NCBI RefSeq assembly: GCF_030530945.1
Contig: NZ_JAUMTZ010000003.1
Coordinates: 83,702 to 147,701 of the forward strand
Length of the DNA: 64,000 nucleotides
From: Kocuria sp.
GTDB lineage: Bacteria; Actinomycetota; Actinomycetes; Actinomycetales; Micrococcaceae
Reading direction: 5' to 3'
A model generated the notes under the pieces. That model was given only the letters and a program-made list of their open reading frames with translations, was not told the DNA's origin and did not search any database. This document shows, piece after piece, positions 19,297-27,914 of this stretch. The first letter of the stretch is position 1, and each line of letters opens with the position of its first letter. The position numbers and the translations under genes are program-made.

Positions 19297-19916
19297 GAAA
19301 TCTCCTTGAGGGCGGTGCGGAACACGCAGATGGCGTGGTCGAGTGCGTGCTGGATGGCGGCGTCGTCGCGGGACGCGGCTGCCAGGTGGGAATCGGTGCG
19401 GAACGCGAACTTGATGACGGAACCGGCAAGCAGGACGAAGGCGTGGGAGGTCTCCTCGGTGCGCGGGCTGGCACCGCGGGAGGACTCCTCCGCCACCGTG
19501 GTGACCACCAGGTTCTCGGCGGTGTTCACGTGCAGACCGATGCGGCGCTTGAGCTCCGGGTGGGTGTCCACGAGTTCCCGCCGCTGCTCCATGAACTCGA
19601 ACGGGCCGGTGGCGTCCCGCAGCACGTCCATGAACAGGCGCACGGTGCGGGCGAACTCGTCCCCCGTGGTGTGGTCCGTGTAGCGGGCGCGGGCCTCGTC
19701 CGAGATCTGGGGCGGCGTGATCCCGAGGATCGCGTCTTCCTTGCTCGCGTAGTAGTTGAAGAACGTGCGCCGGGAGATGCCGGCGCGCTCGGCGATGGCG
19801 TCCACCGTGACCTCGGAGCAGCCGCCCTCGCCGACCAGGTCCAGGGCGGCCTGGTGGATCTCGGCGAGGGTGCGGGCGCGGTGGCGTTCGCGCAGGGACG
19901 GTGGGGTGGTGGTCAC
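19293..19916 (-). CDS. TetR family repressor of the adjacent exporter
   Basis: A 207-residue regulator. The N-terminal helix-turn-helix reads VTVDAIAERAGISRRTFFNYYASKEDAI (core at about 34-60), followed by a ligand-binding domain with no recognisable specificity. It is transcribed first, with the MFS exporter overlapping its stop. The symmetric operator at 19929-19956 lies immediately before its start codon and across its promoter, so autorepression that is relieved by an exporter substrate is the likely mode. The GTG at 19916 lies 8 bases after CATAAT, fitting leaderless expression. Confidence 0.93.
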   Translation of the reverse strand: MTTTPPSLRERHRARTLAEIHQAALDLVGEGGCSEVTVDAIAERAGISRRTFFNYYASKEDAILGITPPQISDEARARYTDHTTGDEFARTVRLFMDVLRDATGPFEFMEQRRELVDTHPELKRRIGLHVNTAENLVVTTVAEESSRGASPRTEETSHAFVLLAGSVIKFAFRTDSHLAAASRDDAAIQHALDHAICVFRTALKEIS

Positions 19917-19924
19917 CGGGAAAG

Positions 19925-19930
19925 ATTATG
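19925..19930 (-). promoter_or_regulatory. -10 of tetR-MFS unit
   Basis: On the minus strand CATAAT is followed by 8 bases and the GTG at 19916. The first two bases of the TetR operator overlap this hexamer. Confidence 0.55.
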
Positions 19931-19956
19931 CACCTGTGCAAAATTGCACAAGTGCA
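19929..19956. promoter_or_regulatory. TetR operator
   Basis: TGCACCTGTGCA (19929-19940) and TGCACAAGTGCA (19945-19956) are 12-base arms with one mismatch around AAAT. Each arm is itself nearly symmetric (TGCAC/GTGCA). It covers the tetR promoter and lies 75 bases before the divergent glycosyltransferase promoter. Confidence 0.8.
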
Positions 19957-20030
19957 CCCTTTGCCCTGCGGGTATGATTCTGCTCACGTCGGCCTGTGCC
20001 CGAGCCGTTCTGCGTGTCCGGGGGCGCCGT

Positions 20031-20036
20031 TAGAGT
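20031..20036 (+). promoter_or_regulatory. -10 of leaderless glycosyltransferase operon
   Basis: TAGAGT, then GAGTGC, then GTG at 20043. TTCTGC at 20008-20013 with a 17-base spacer is a weak -35. Confidence 0.55.
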
Positions 20037-20042
20037 GAGTGC

Positions 20043-21083
20043 GTGACAGCACCGCTCCTGGCCTGCGTGGGCCCCGCCCAGCACGGCGTCCGCATGCACG
20101 CGGAGAACCTGGCCTCCCGCACGCCGCAGGCACCGTCGGTGTGCGGTGAGTGGCCCCAGCTGCGCGACGAGCTGCGGCGCGGCACCTCCGCCGTGCACCT
20201 GCACGTGACGGACCGGATCTTCGGCACCTCTCCTGCTCTCGCCGCGGAGGCCCTCACGGGGCTCGCTCGCTCCCGGCCGCTGTCCGTGACCCTCCACGAC
20301 ATCCCCCAGCCCTCGGACGGCCACGCCTTCGAGGCCCGCCGCGCGGCCTACGCCGCCATTGTGGACGCCGCGCGCCTCGTGGTGCTCAGCAGCGACTCGG
20401 AGCGCGCGCAGCTGCACCGGCACGTCCCCTTCACCACCACCCCTGAGCTCGCCGTGGACCCGCTGCCCGTGGACCCGCCCGAGCCCCGGCAGTGGCACGA
20501 GGCCCGGCGCCGCGCCGCGCACCCGGCCGACCCCACGGTGGGTGTCCTCGGCTTCCTCTACCCGGGCAAGGGCCACGACCGGGTGGTCGGCGCGCTCGCA
20601 GGCGTGTCCGGACCGGTGGAGGTCCTCGCGCTCGGGCGGGCCTCGGACGGCCACGAGGACCTCGTCCCGGAGCTGGACGCCGCCGCTCGCGCCCACGGGC
20701 ATTCCTTCCGCGCCACGGGCTTCCTGGACGACGCCGCCCTGACCCGTGCCGCGCAGGCCGTTACCGTCCCGGTGGTCGCGCCCTCCCACGTCTCCGCGTC
20801 CGGGTCCGTGGGGCGCTGGATCGCCGCCGGGCGCCGGCCGCTGGTCACCGCCCACCCCTTCTTCGAGGAGCTGGCCGGGCGTGCACCCTGGGCGCTCACG
20901 CTCACCGAGGACCTGGAGGCGGCACTTGCGCGGGCGCTCGCGGATCCCCTGAGCACCTGGATCGACCCGGCCGCGTGGCGGACCGAGGACCTGCCGTCCA
21001 CCGAGCTGGCCGCCGCGGTCCAGTGGGCCCGCGTCACGGGTGCTCACCACCCGGGCGCGCACCACCCGGGGGAGACGGCGTGA
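20043..21083 (+). CDS. glycosyltransferase, group 1-like (GT-B fold)
   Basis: A 346-residue protein. The N-terminal half has VTLHDIPQPSDG and VVLSSDSERAQL; the C-terminal half starts with VGVLGFLYPGKGHDRVV, the phosphate-loop region of GT-B enzymes. PVVAPSHVSASGSVGRWIAAGR is close to the family's donor-binding region, although the usual E-x7-E is not clean. It is the first gene of a run of coupled genes and overlaps the next by four bases (GTGA). Substrates are unknown; a surface glycan or glycoconjugate is likely from context. Confidence 0.8.
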   Translation: MTAPLLACVGPAQHGVRMHAENLASRTPQAPSVCGEWPQLRDELRRGTSAVHLHVTDRIFGTSPALAAEALTGLARSRPLSVTLHDIPQPSDGHAFEARRAAYAAIVDAARLVVLSSDSERAQLHRHVPFTTTPELAVDPLPVDPPEPRQWHEARRRAAHPADPTVGVLGFLYPGKGHDRVVGALAGVSGPVEVLALGRASDGHEDLVPELDAAARAHGHSFRATGFLDDAALTRAAQAVTVPVVAPSHVSASGSVGRWIAAGRRPLVTAHPFFEELAGRAPWALTLTEDLEAALARALADPLSTWIDPAAWRTEDLPSTELAAAVQWARVTGAHHPGAHHPGETA

Positions 21084-22303
21084 GCGCGCCGAGGGTGAGC
21101 GTGGTCATCCCCTACTTCGAGAACCAGACGGGACTGGACCGGGCGCTGGCCGCTCTGGCCCGCCAGGAGCTTCCCCCGCAGGACATGGAGGTGGTGGTCG
21201 CCGACGACGGCTCCGCCACCCCGCCGCGGCTTCCGTCCACCCCGTTCGCGTGCCGCACGGTGTGGCAGGAGGACCGGGGGTTCCGGGCGGGCGCCGCGCG
21301 CAACCTGGGTGCCCGGGCGGCGTCGGGCGCGGTGCTCGTGTTCCTGGACGGGGACATGATCCCCGAGCCGGGCTTCCTCCCCGCCCTGCTCGCGGGGCGG
21401 CGTGAGGCCGACGACGGCCACGGTGCCCTGGCGGTGGGCGCACGCCACCACGCGGACCTCGCGGCGTGCACCGTCCCCGACGTGCTGCGCTGGGTGGCCG
21501 GGGAGGAGGTACCGGGCGTGGAACGGCTCGCGGACCCCGCCTGGCTCGCGGACGGGTACGCCCGCACCGCGGACCTGCGTGAGGCGGGGGTCGAGGACTT
21601 CCGCCTGGTCATCAGTGCGCTGCTCGCGGTGGACCGCGCCCTCTTCGAGCGCTGCGGCGGCTTCGACGAGACCCTCGTGGGCTACGGCGGGGAGGACTGG
21701 GACCTCGCGTACCGGTGCTGGCAGCTGGGGGCCCGCTTCCGCCACGTGCCAGGCGCCGGGGCCTGGCACGACGGCCCGGACCTGGCCGGGCGCACCGCCA
21801 CCCGTGGCGTGAAGGACGCCGAGACCCTCGCGCTCGCGCAGCGGATCCCGCTTCCCAGCACGCGTGGGGCGGGCGTCGTGCACGAGCAGCCGTGGGCCGT
21901 GGTGCGCGTGCACGGCCACCGTGAGGACGCCGAGGCCTACCTCACGGCCTGCCACCTGCTGCGGGACACGGACGCCGGGGTCTGGTTCACGGACCGGGCG
22001 GACCTGCCTGCCGCCCTCCGCGCCGATCCCCGGATTCGTGCGGGCGCCCCGCCACGGCCCGTGGAGCGGCGTGCGGTGTTCACCGTGGACGTGCACGCGC
22101 CCCTCACGCTGGACGTGCCCCTGCGGCAGTGGTGCGACCGGGGGGAGAGCCAGGTGCCCGGACTGCTCACAGTGCGCTCCGTCCGGGCGGTCCACCGGGG
22201 GGAGTCCCTGCCGCAACCCTTTTCCGGGGACCAGCAGGGAATCCCCGTGCACGCGGCGCGCACCGACCGACGACTGGAGGACAGGGTGGGACACCATGAC
22301 TGA
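21080..22303 (+). CDS. glycosyltransferase family 2
   Basis: A 407-residue GT-A enzyme. It opens with PRVSVVIPYFENQ, has VVVADDGS at about 37-44 and the DxD metal-binding motif at D90-G-D92 (FLDGDMIP). The acceptor-side motif GYGGEDWDLAYRCW lies near 200-213, followed by a GT2-associated C-terminal domain. The extra 130 C-terminal residues have no recognised motif. The start is set by the GTGA overlap with the preceding stop and a GGGGGAG site 6-12 bases upstream. It overlaps the WcbI-like gene by 8 bases. Confidence 0.9.
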   Translation: MSAPRVSVVIPYFENQTGLDRALAALARQELPPQDMEVVVADDGSATPPRLPSTPFACRTVWQEDRGFRAGAARNLGARAASGAVLVFLDGDMIPEPGFLPALLAGRREADDGHGALAVGARHHADLAACTVPDVLRWVAGEEVPGVERLADPAWLADGYARTADLREAGVEDFRLVISALLAVDRALFERCGGFDETLVGYGGEDWDLAYRCWQLGARFRHVPGAGAWHDGPDLAGRTATRGVKDAETLALAQRIPLPSTRGAGVVHEQPWAVVRVHGHREDAEAYLTACHLLRDTDAGVWFTDRADLPAALRADPRIRAGAPPRPVERRAVFTVDVHAPLTLDVPLRQWCDRGESQVPGLLTVRSVRAVHRGESLPQPFSGDQQGIPVHAARTDRRLEDRVGHHD

Positions 22304-23246
22304 GCTGGGCTTCGACCCGCACGATCCGGGCCGCCGCGCCCACTACGGGGAGTTCTACGGACTCGCCGAGCTGCCGGACGTGCCCCTGTTCGCGGTGCAC
22401 GGCAACTGCCAGGCGGAGTCCCTGAGGGTGCTGCTCCACGGCGCCCTGGGCGGGCACTGGCACGGCGTGCGACTGCCCCCGGTGCACGAGCTGCTCGCGG
22501 AGGACCTTCCCCGTCTGCACGCGCTGCTGCCGCGGCTGGACCTGCTGGTCACCCAGCCCGTGGTCGCGGGCTACCGCGGCCTGCCCCTGGGCACCGACGA
22601 CGTCCAGGCCCTGCTGGGTGCGGACGCCCGGGTGGTGCGCATCCCGGTGATGCGCTGGACCGCGCTGATGCCCACCCTCGCCATCGTGCGGGCCCCGGGC
22701 GTGGGGGATCCGCCCGTGGCGCCCTACCACGACCTGCGGGTGCTCACCGCTGCCGCACGCGGCGAGACCCGGGTGCACCTGACCCGTCCGTCCGGGGCGG
22801 CCGCACGGATCGCCCGTGAGGAGTCCCTGAGGCAGCTGCGGCTGCGCCAGGAGGTCCACCGCACGGTGGATGCGGCCTCCCTCCTGGACGCCGCCGGGCC
22901 CAACGCCGTGCACGTGATCAACCACCCGGGCAACGGCGTGCTGCGCGCGGTGGCGGGTGCGGTCCTGGACGAGGTGGCGCTGTCCGCGCCGGTCCCGGAC
23001 CCCGGACGGGTGCTGCTCGGTGGCATCCGCGCGCCCATCCACGCGAGCACCCTCACGGCCCTCGGCCACGACCCCGCGGAGCTGGCGGGCGGGCCCCACG
23101 ACGACTGGATCATCCACGGGGAGCACGTGTCCGAGGAGGACGTCGCCGCGGAGCACCTGCGCTGGTACGCGCACCACCCGTCCGTGGTGGCCGCCGGGAT
23201 GGCGCGCCACGCGGACCTCATCACCCGGTTGGGGCTGCACGCATGA
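22296..23246 (+). CDS. WcbI-like polysaccharide biosynthesis protein
   Basis: A 316-residue protein with the HGNCQAESLR motif at residues 35-44 that marks the WcbI domain. WcbI of Burkholderia is a putative acetyltransferase required for capsule formation. Downstream segments TQPVVAGYRGLPLGT and NHPGNGVL fit the same fold. It follows a GT2 enzyme with an 8-base overlap and is followed by DUF3253 with a 4-base overlap, so glycan modification is the natural reading. The ATG at 22296 fits the motif position; longer upstream frames are shadows of the GT2 gene. Confidence 0.85.
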   Translation: MTELGFDPHDPGRRAHYGEFYGLAELPDVPLFAVHGNCQAESLRVLLHGALGGHWHGVRLPPVHELLAEDLPRLHALLPRLDLLVTQPVVAGYRGLPLGTDDVQALLGADARVVRIPVMRWTALMPTLAIVRAPGVGDPPVAPYHDLRVLTAAARGETRVHLTRPSGAAARIAREESLRQLRLRQEVHRTVDAASLLDAAGPNAVHVINHPGNGVLRAVAGAVLDEVALSAPVPDPGRVLLGGIRAPIHASTLTALGHDPAELAGGPHDDWIIHGEHVSEEDVAAEHLRWYAHHPSVVAAGMARHADLITRLGLHA

Positions 23247-23836
23247 GCACGGAGGACACTGCCACGGACGTCCGCGGGGGCGCCCCCGCGGACGGGGCGA
23301 GCGGGGCGGAGAAGGCGGCGGCAGCGGCGTCGTCGGCCGGCCCGGAACGCACCCCGGACGGGCACCACATCGTGGTGAAGGGGCGCAAGTGGCGTGCCAC
23401 GGACACCGGGATCCCGGAGAACTTCCGGGAGGAACTCGTGAAGGAGCTCATGGCAGCCCGGCGCGCCGTGAAGACCCGGGACGAGCACGCCCGGAACCGC
23501 GTGCAGGACGCGAAGGTGGCCCTGGGAGAGCGTGGTGAGCCGTGGTGGGAGACCCCCTCCGAGGAGGGGCTGCTGGCGCGGGAGGCCGCAACCGTGAGGG
23601 CGCTGCTGCGCCACCGCGCGGGGAAGACCATCTGCCCCTCGGACGTGGCGCGCACGCTGGGAGGGGAGGACTGGCGCGATTTGATGCCCCAGGTCCGGGA
23701 CGTGGCCGCCGCAATGGCGGACACGGGCGAGATCGTCGTGCAGCAAAAAGGTGAGACAGTGGACGTCCGTACAGCCCGCGGCCCCGTCCGGCTCGCACCC
23801 GGTCCGGCGCTCGCGGGGATGCCCGCGGACGGGTGA
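23243..23836 (+). CDS. DUF3253 domain protein
   Basis: A 197-residue soluble protein. An Ala/Gly-rich N-terminus (about 1-35) is followed by IVVKGRKWRATDTGIPENFREELVKELM, a small conserved module, and then by a winged-helix-like DUF3253 domain (about 115-185, AATVRALLRHRAGKTICPSDVAR). The function of the family is unknown. It lies inside the glycosyltransferase operon with an ATGA overlap on its left, which ties its translation to WcbI but does not explain its role. Confidence 0.8.
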   Translation: MSTEDTATDVRGGAPADGASGAEKAAAAASSAGPERTPDGHHIVVKGRKWRATDTGIPENFREELVKELMAARRAVKTRDEHARNRVQDAKVALGERGEPWWETPSEEGLLAREAATVRALLRHRAGKTICPSDVARTLGGEDWRDLMPQVRDVAAAMADTGEIVVQQKGETVDVRTARGPVRLAPGPALAGMPADG

Positions 23837-23865
23837 GCCCGTCCGCCCAGACCGAGGAGTCCCCC

Positions 23866-25050
23866 GTGAGCTTCCTGGAGGATGCCCAGCCGCTGCACCC
23901 GGAGCTGGTGGCCCTGCGCCGCACGCTGCACACGAACCCGGAGGTGGGAACCCAGCTGCCGTGGACCCAGCAGCAGGTGCTGCGGGCGCTGGAGGGGCTG
24001 GGCCTGGAGCTCACCACGGGAGAGTCGCTGACCTCCGTGACCGCGGTGCTGCGCGGTGGCCGTCCCGGACCCACCGTGCTGCTGCGCGCGGACATGGACG
24101 GGCTGCCGGTCGTGGAGCAGACAGGGCTGGAGTACGCCTCCACCAACGGCGCGATGCACGCGTGCGGGCACGACCTGCACACCGCGGCACTCGTGGGGGC
24201 GGCCCGGCTGCTGAGTGCGCGCCGCGCGGAGCTGCCCGGCACCGTCACGTTCATGTTCCAGCCGGGGGAGGAGGGCCCCGGTGGGGCGGAGCCCATGATC
24301 CGCGAGGGTGTCCTGGACGTGACCGGTGAACGGCCCGTGGCGGCGTACGGGATCCACGTGAACCCCGGACCCCTGGGGGTCTTCAGCTACCGGCCGGAGA
24401 CCGCCATGGCCGGCGCCAACAACCTCTCCGTCACGTTCCACGGCCGCGGCGGTCACGGCTCCCAGCCGCACACCGCCCTGGACCCGGTGCCCGCCGTGTG
24501 CGAGTTCGGCACGGCGCTGCAGGCCATGGTGACCCGCCGGTTCGGGGTGTTCGACCCCGTGGTGGCCACCATGACCAGGCTCAGCGCGGGCGAGGCCGGC
24601 AACGTGATCCCGGACAGCGCCTCGATCTCCGGGGACGTGCGCACCCTCTCCCGCGAGACCACCGAACGCTTCCCGCGCCTGGTGCGGGAGCTCGCCGAGG
24701 GCATCGCCGCGTCCCACGGGCTGCGCGCCCAGGTGGAGTGGGCCGAGCTGTACCCGCCCACGGTCAACGACCCCGCCGAGACGGACCTTGTCAGCGACAC
24801 CCTCACCCGCATGGTCGGCGCGGAGCGGGTCACCCGCAACAGGGACCCCCGCATGGGCTCCGAGGACTTCTCCTTCGTGCTGCGCGAGGTCCCCGGCTGC
24901 TACTTCTTCCTGCACTGCACCCCGCCCGAGGTGGACCCCGCGGCCGCCGGGTGGAACCACTCGCCCACGGTCCTGTTCGACGACGCCGTCCTGGGCACCC
25001 AGGCGGCCGCGCTCGCCGCGGTCGCGTGGGAGCGGCTGGCGCGGGGCTGA
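23866..25050 (+). CDS. M20 family amidohydrolase (hippurate/aminoacylase type)
   Basis: A 394-residue metallopeptidase-fold hydrolase. The metal site is seen in LLRADMDGLPV and MHACGHDLHTA; the catalytic glutamate in MFQPGEEGPGGAEPM. A dimerisation domain follows (FHGRGGHGSQPHTALDPV), then GSEDFSF near the C-terminus. Family members remove N-acyl groups from amino acids or related amides. I chose the GTG at 23866 because GAGGAG stands six bases upstream. An in-frame GTG at 23833 would give the 4-base overlap seen elsewhere in this operon, so that start is possible too. It ends the operon. Confidence 0.9.
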   Translation: MSFLEDAQPLHPELVALRRTLHTNPEVGTQLPWTQQQVLRALEGLGLELTTGESLTSVTAVLRGGRPGPTVLLRADMDGLPVVEQTGLEYASTNGAMHACGHDLHTAALVGAARLLSARRAELPGTVTFMFQPGEEGPGGAEPMIREGVLDVTGERPVAAYGIHVNPGPLGVFSYRPETAMAGANNLSVTFHGRGGHGSQPHTALDPVPAVCEFGTALQAMVTRRFGVFDPVVATMTRLSAGEAGNVIPDSASISGDVRTLSRETTERFPRLVRELAEGIAASHGLRAQVEWAELYPPTVNDPAETDLVSDTLTRMVGAERVTRNRDPRMGSEDFSFVLREVPGCYFFLHCTPPEVDPAAAGWNHSPTVLFDDAVLGTQAAALAAVAWERLARG

Positions 25051-25053
25051 GTT

Positions 25054-25087
25054 CCCGGTGCCCGGGCGGGATCGCCCGGACACCGGG
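25054..25087. terminator. bidirectional hairpin
   Basis: CCCGGTGCCCGGGCG and CGCCCGGACACCGGG pair over 15 positions with one mismatch and a 4-base loop, between two convergent genes. Confidence 0.7.
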
Positions 25088-25123
25088 CCCTCGGGACCGG
25101 GCCCTCGCCGGACGGGGGAGTGA

Positions 25124-26053
25124 TCAGGCGTGCAGGACGTCCTCGGACTCGGCATCCCGGATCTGCACGGTCTCGATCTGGAACGTGGAGTGGTGCACGG
25201 AGACGTCGAAGTGCTCGGCCACGCAGGTCTTCACGTCCTGGAGCAGCTGCGCGGCGTGGCCGTCTCGGAAGCACTCGTCCTCGACCACCACGTGCGCGCT
25301 GATGGTGGGCAGGCCGGTGGCCACGGTGGAGGCGTGGACGTCGTGCACGTCCACCACGTGGTGCAGTCCCAGCACGTGGGAGCGGAAGAGCTCCAGGTCC
25401 AGGCCCTCGGGCGTGAACTCCATGAGCACGGCCGCGGTCTCCCGCATGATGGCCACGGCGCGGGGGAGGATCAGGGCCGCAATGAACAGGGCGGCCACGG
25501 TGTCCGCGCGCTGGAAGCCGGTGGTGGCGATGACCACCGCGGCCACGATGACACCCAGTGACCCCAGGGCGTCGTTCGCCACCTCCAGGAACGCCGCCCG
25601 CATGTTGAGGTTCGAGCCCCGCCCCGAGGCGAGCACCAGGATGGCCACCACGTTGCACGCCAGCCCCACGGCGCCGAAGACCAGCAGCTCCGTAGGCGGC
25701 ACCGCCCGGGGCTGCGAGAGGCGGTGGATGCCCTCCACCACCGCGAAGACCCCCACCCCCAGCAGCAGGGTGGCCTGGGCCAGGGCGGCGATCACCTCCC
25801 CGCGGCGGAACCCCCAGGTGCGGCGGGAACTGGCTGGTCGGCGCACCAGGTAGGCGGTCGCGAGTGCCACCAGCAGTCCGAGCGCGTCCGTGAGGGCGTG
25901 GACGGTGTCCGTGAACAGCGCGAGGCTGCCGGTGAGCACGGAGCCCACGGACTGCGCCACCACCATCCCGGCCGTGAGGCCGAAGGCGATCCACAGCCGG
26001 CCGCGGTGGTCCCCGGCGTCGTGGCTGTGGCCGTGGGAGTGTCCCGCGCCCAT
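25124..26053 (-). CDS. cation diffusion facilitator (Zn2+/Co2+/Cd2+ exporter)
   Basis: A 309-residue CDF transporter. A His-rich N-terminus (GHSHGHSHD) precedes six helices. The metal-site motifs are LFTDTVHALTDALG in helix 2 and AFLEVANDALGS in helix 5. A cytoplasmic C-terminal domain carries more His residues (HHVVDVHDVHAS, VSVHHSTFQIE). This fits proton-coupled zinc or related metal efflux. The ATG at 26053 puts the His-rich motif at residue 5 and has AGAGGG upstream; a longer in-frame start at 26131 is less likely. Confidence 0.92.
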   Translation of the reverse strand: MGAGHSHGHSHDAGDHRGRLWIAFGLTAGMVVAQSVGSVLTGSLALFTDTVHALTDALGLLVALATAYLVRRPASSRRTWGFRRGEVIAALAQATLLLGVGVFAVVEGIHRLSQPRAVPPTELLVFGAVGLACNVVAILVLASGRGSNLNMRAAFLEVANDALGSLGVIVAAVVIATTGFQRADTVAALFIAALILPRAVAIMRETAAVLMEFTPEGLDLELFRSHVLGLHHVVDVHDVHASTVATGLPTISAHVVVEDECFRDGHAAQLLQDVKTCVAEHFDVSVHHSTFQIETVQIRDAESEDVLHA

Positions 26054-26257
26054 CAGCGCCCTCTCCGCAGCGGCGCGATGCGCCGCGCGCTGGTGCGTCC
26101 CGCGCGGAACGAGGCGGGCTGCAGGGGACACCGGCCGACGTCGCCCGCGGTGGCGGCCAGCGGAGCCAAGGGTGCGCGGCGCGGACGGATGGGCTCACGA
26201 ACGGGGGTCACCATGGCCCGATGATATCGCCGGGTCCGGGAGGCGGCATTATCTAGG

Positions 26258-26269
26258 TAGACTGGTCTA
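26258..26269. promoter_or_regulatory. candidate TetR operator
   Basis: TAGACTGGTCTA consists of the perfect arms TAGAC and GTCTA around TG. It lies 23 bases before the TetR start codon in a patch that is AT-rich for this genome. Confidence 0.6.
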
Positions 26270-26291
26270 ACTAACAACTGGAGGGAGCCTC

Positions 26292-26876
26292 ATGCCCATC
26301 ACTGCCCGGGGATCCGCCCGGTCCCGACTCCTGGAGGCCGCGTCGCGGCTCTTCTACGCCCACGGCATCACCGCCACCGGCATCGACCGCGTCACGGCGG
26401 AGGCCGGCGTGGCCAAGATGAGTCTGTACAACAACTTCGCGTCCAAGGAGGAGCTCGTGGCCGCGTACGTGCAGGAGCGGCACGAGGAGTGGCTCGCCCT
26501 GTACCGGGCACGCTGCGAGGGGCGGACCAGCCCCCGGGAGCGCGTGCTCGCCGTCGTGGACGCATACCTGGACCACGCACGGTGCGCGTACGAGCACGGT
26601 TTCCGCGGCTGCGGGCTGCTCAACGCCGCCGCGGAGCTGCCCGCGGGTGCGCCGGCACGCGACAGGGTGAGGGAGCACAAAGAGCAGGTGGAGCAGATCC
26701 TGCGGGAGCAGCTTGCGGAGGCGGAGTGCGTCGATCCCGCTGCCACGGCGGAGCATGTCTCCTTCCTCCTGGAGGGGGCCATGACCAGGGCCGGGCTGGA
26801 GGGCACCGACCACAGGCTGCGCACTGCCCGGGCGATGGTGGAGCAGCTGCTCACCACCGGGAAGAACGCCACGTGA
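26292..26876 (+). CDS. TetR family regulator
   Basis: A 194-residue regulator with a clear N-terminal helix-turn-helix (GIDRVTAEAGVAKMSLYNNFASKEELV, about 29-55). The C-terminal domain contains a cysteine at HGFRGCGLLNAAAEL, a pattern seen in a TetR subgroup. GGAGGGAG gives a strong ribosome site ahead of the ATG. The EamA transporter starts in its stop codon (GTGA), so it most likely controls its own operon through the site at 26258-26269. The inducer is unknown. Confidence 0.9.
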   Translation: MPITARGSARSRLLEAASRLFYAHGITATGIDRVTAEAGVAKMSLYNNFASKEELVAAYVQERHEEWLALYRARCEGRTSPRERVLAVVDAYLDHARCAYEHGFRGCGLLNAAAELPAGAPARDRVREHKEQVEQILREQLAEAECVDPAATAEHVSFLLEGAMTRAGLEGTDHRLRTARAMVEQLLTTGKNAT

Positions 26877-27799
26877 ACCGGCACCGCGCCGCGGGTCTCG
26901 CGGCACTCACCCTCACCGCCGTGCTGTGGGGGACCACGGGAACGGCCGCCACCTTCGCGCAGGGTGCGGGACCCCTCGCGATCGGCGCCGTCGCGCTGGG
27001 TCTCGGCGGCATCCTGCAGGGGGTGATCGCCGTTCCCGGGCTGCGCCGGGACTCAGATGCTCTGCGCCGGGGCGCAGCCACGGTGGCCGCAGGGGCAGTG
27101 TTCGTGGCGGTCTACCCCCTCGCGTTCTACACCTCCATGCACCTGGCCGGCGTGGCCGTGGGCTCCACGATCTCCCTGGCCTCGGCTCCCCTGGCCTCGG
27201 GGCTGCTGGAGCGCCTCGTGGACAAGACCCCCCTCGGAGGCTGGTGGGCCCTCTCCGCGGTGCTGGGGGTCGCGGGCAGCGCCATGCTGTGCGTGGCCAC
27301 CCTGCAGGGCGGCGCCACTTCTGCCGGCGCGACCGTCCAGGGCGTTCTGCTGGGTCTCGTGGCCGGTGTCAGCTACGCCGCGTACTCACGGGCGGTGCAG
27401 CGCCTGCTCGCCCGCGGAGTCCGCCGCGACGCGGCCATGGGCTCGGTGTTCGGTGCCGGGGGACTGCTGCTGATGCCCGTCCTGGTCCTCACCGGAGCAC
27501 CGCTCGTGGCCTCGCCCCAGAACGCCTGGGTGAGCGCGTACATGGCCCTGGTCCCCATGTTCTGCGGGTACGTCCTGTTCGGTTTCGGGCTCACCCGCGT
27601 GCCCGCCAGCACCGCCACCACGGTCACCCTCCTGGAACCAGCCGTCGCCACCGTGCTCGCGGTTCTCGTGGTGGGGGAAAGGCTCTCCGTCACGGGGTGG
27701 GCAGGCCTGGGCGTGCTCGCGGTGGTGCTGCTCATCCTGGTCCTGGCGCCGGAGCCAACGACCGCCGACGCCTCCCGGGGGCCCGTGCGGCGTCTTTGA
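26873..27799 (+). CDS. EamA/DMT family transporter
   Basis: A 308-residue membrane protein with ten predicted helices in two EamA repeats of about 140 residues. The first opens with LTAVLWGTTGTAATFAQG, and the second includes GLVAGVSYAAYSRAVQRLL and LEPAVATVLAVLVVGE, the classical EamA end motif. The family exports amino acids, metabolites or drugs. It is co-expressed with the TetR gene through a four-base overlap, so the substrate is probably the TetR ligand. Confidence 0.9.
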   Translation: MNRHRAAGLAALTLTAVLWGTTGTAATFAQGAGPLAIGAVALGLGGILQGVIAVPGLRRDSDALRRGAATVAAGAVFVAVYPLAFYTSMHLAGVAVGSTISLASAPLASGLLERLVDKTPLGGWWALSAVLGVAGSAMLCVATLQGGATSAGATVQGVLLGLVAGVSYAAYSRAVQRLLARGVRRDAAMGSVFGAGGLLLMPVLVLTGAPLVASPQNAWVSAYMALVPMFCGYVLFGFGLTRVPASTATTVTLLEPAVATVLAVLVVGERLSVTGWAGLGVLAVVLLILVLAPEPTTADASRGPVRRL

Positions 27800-27914
27800 C
27801 ACGCGGGGACCGCGGTGCCACGCTGACCCCCTGACGACGCGATGACCTGCTCGTTCCCGCTTCCGTGGCCTCGAGGCGTCGTCCCCAGGACGCTTCGACA
27901 GAACGAGGACAACC

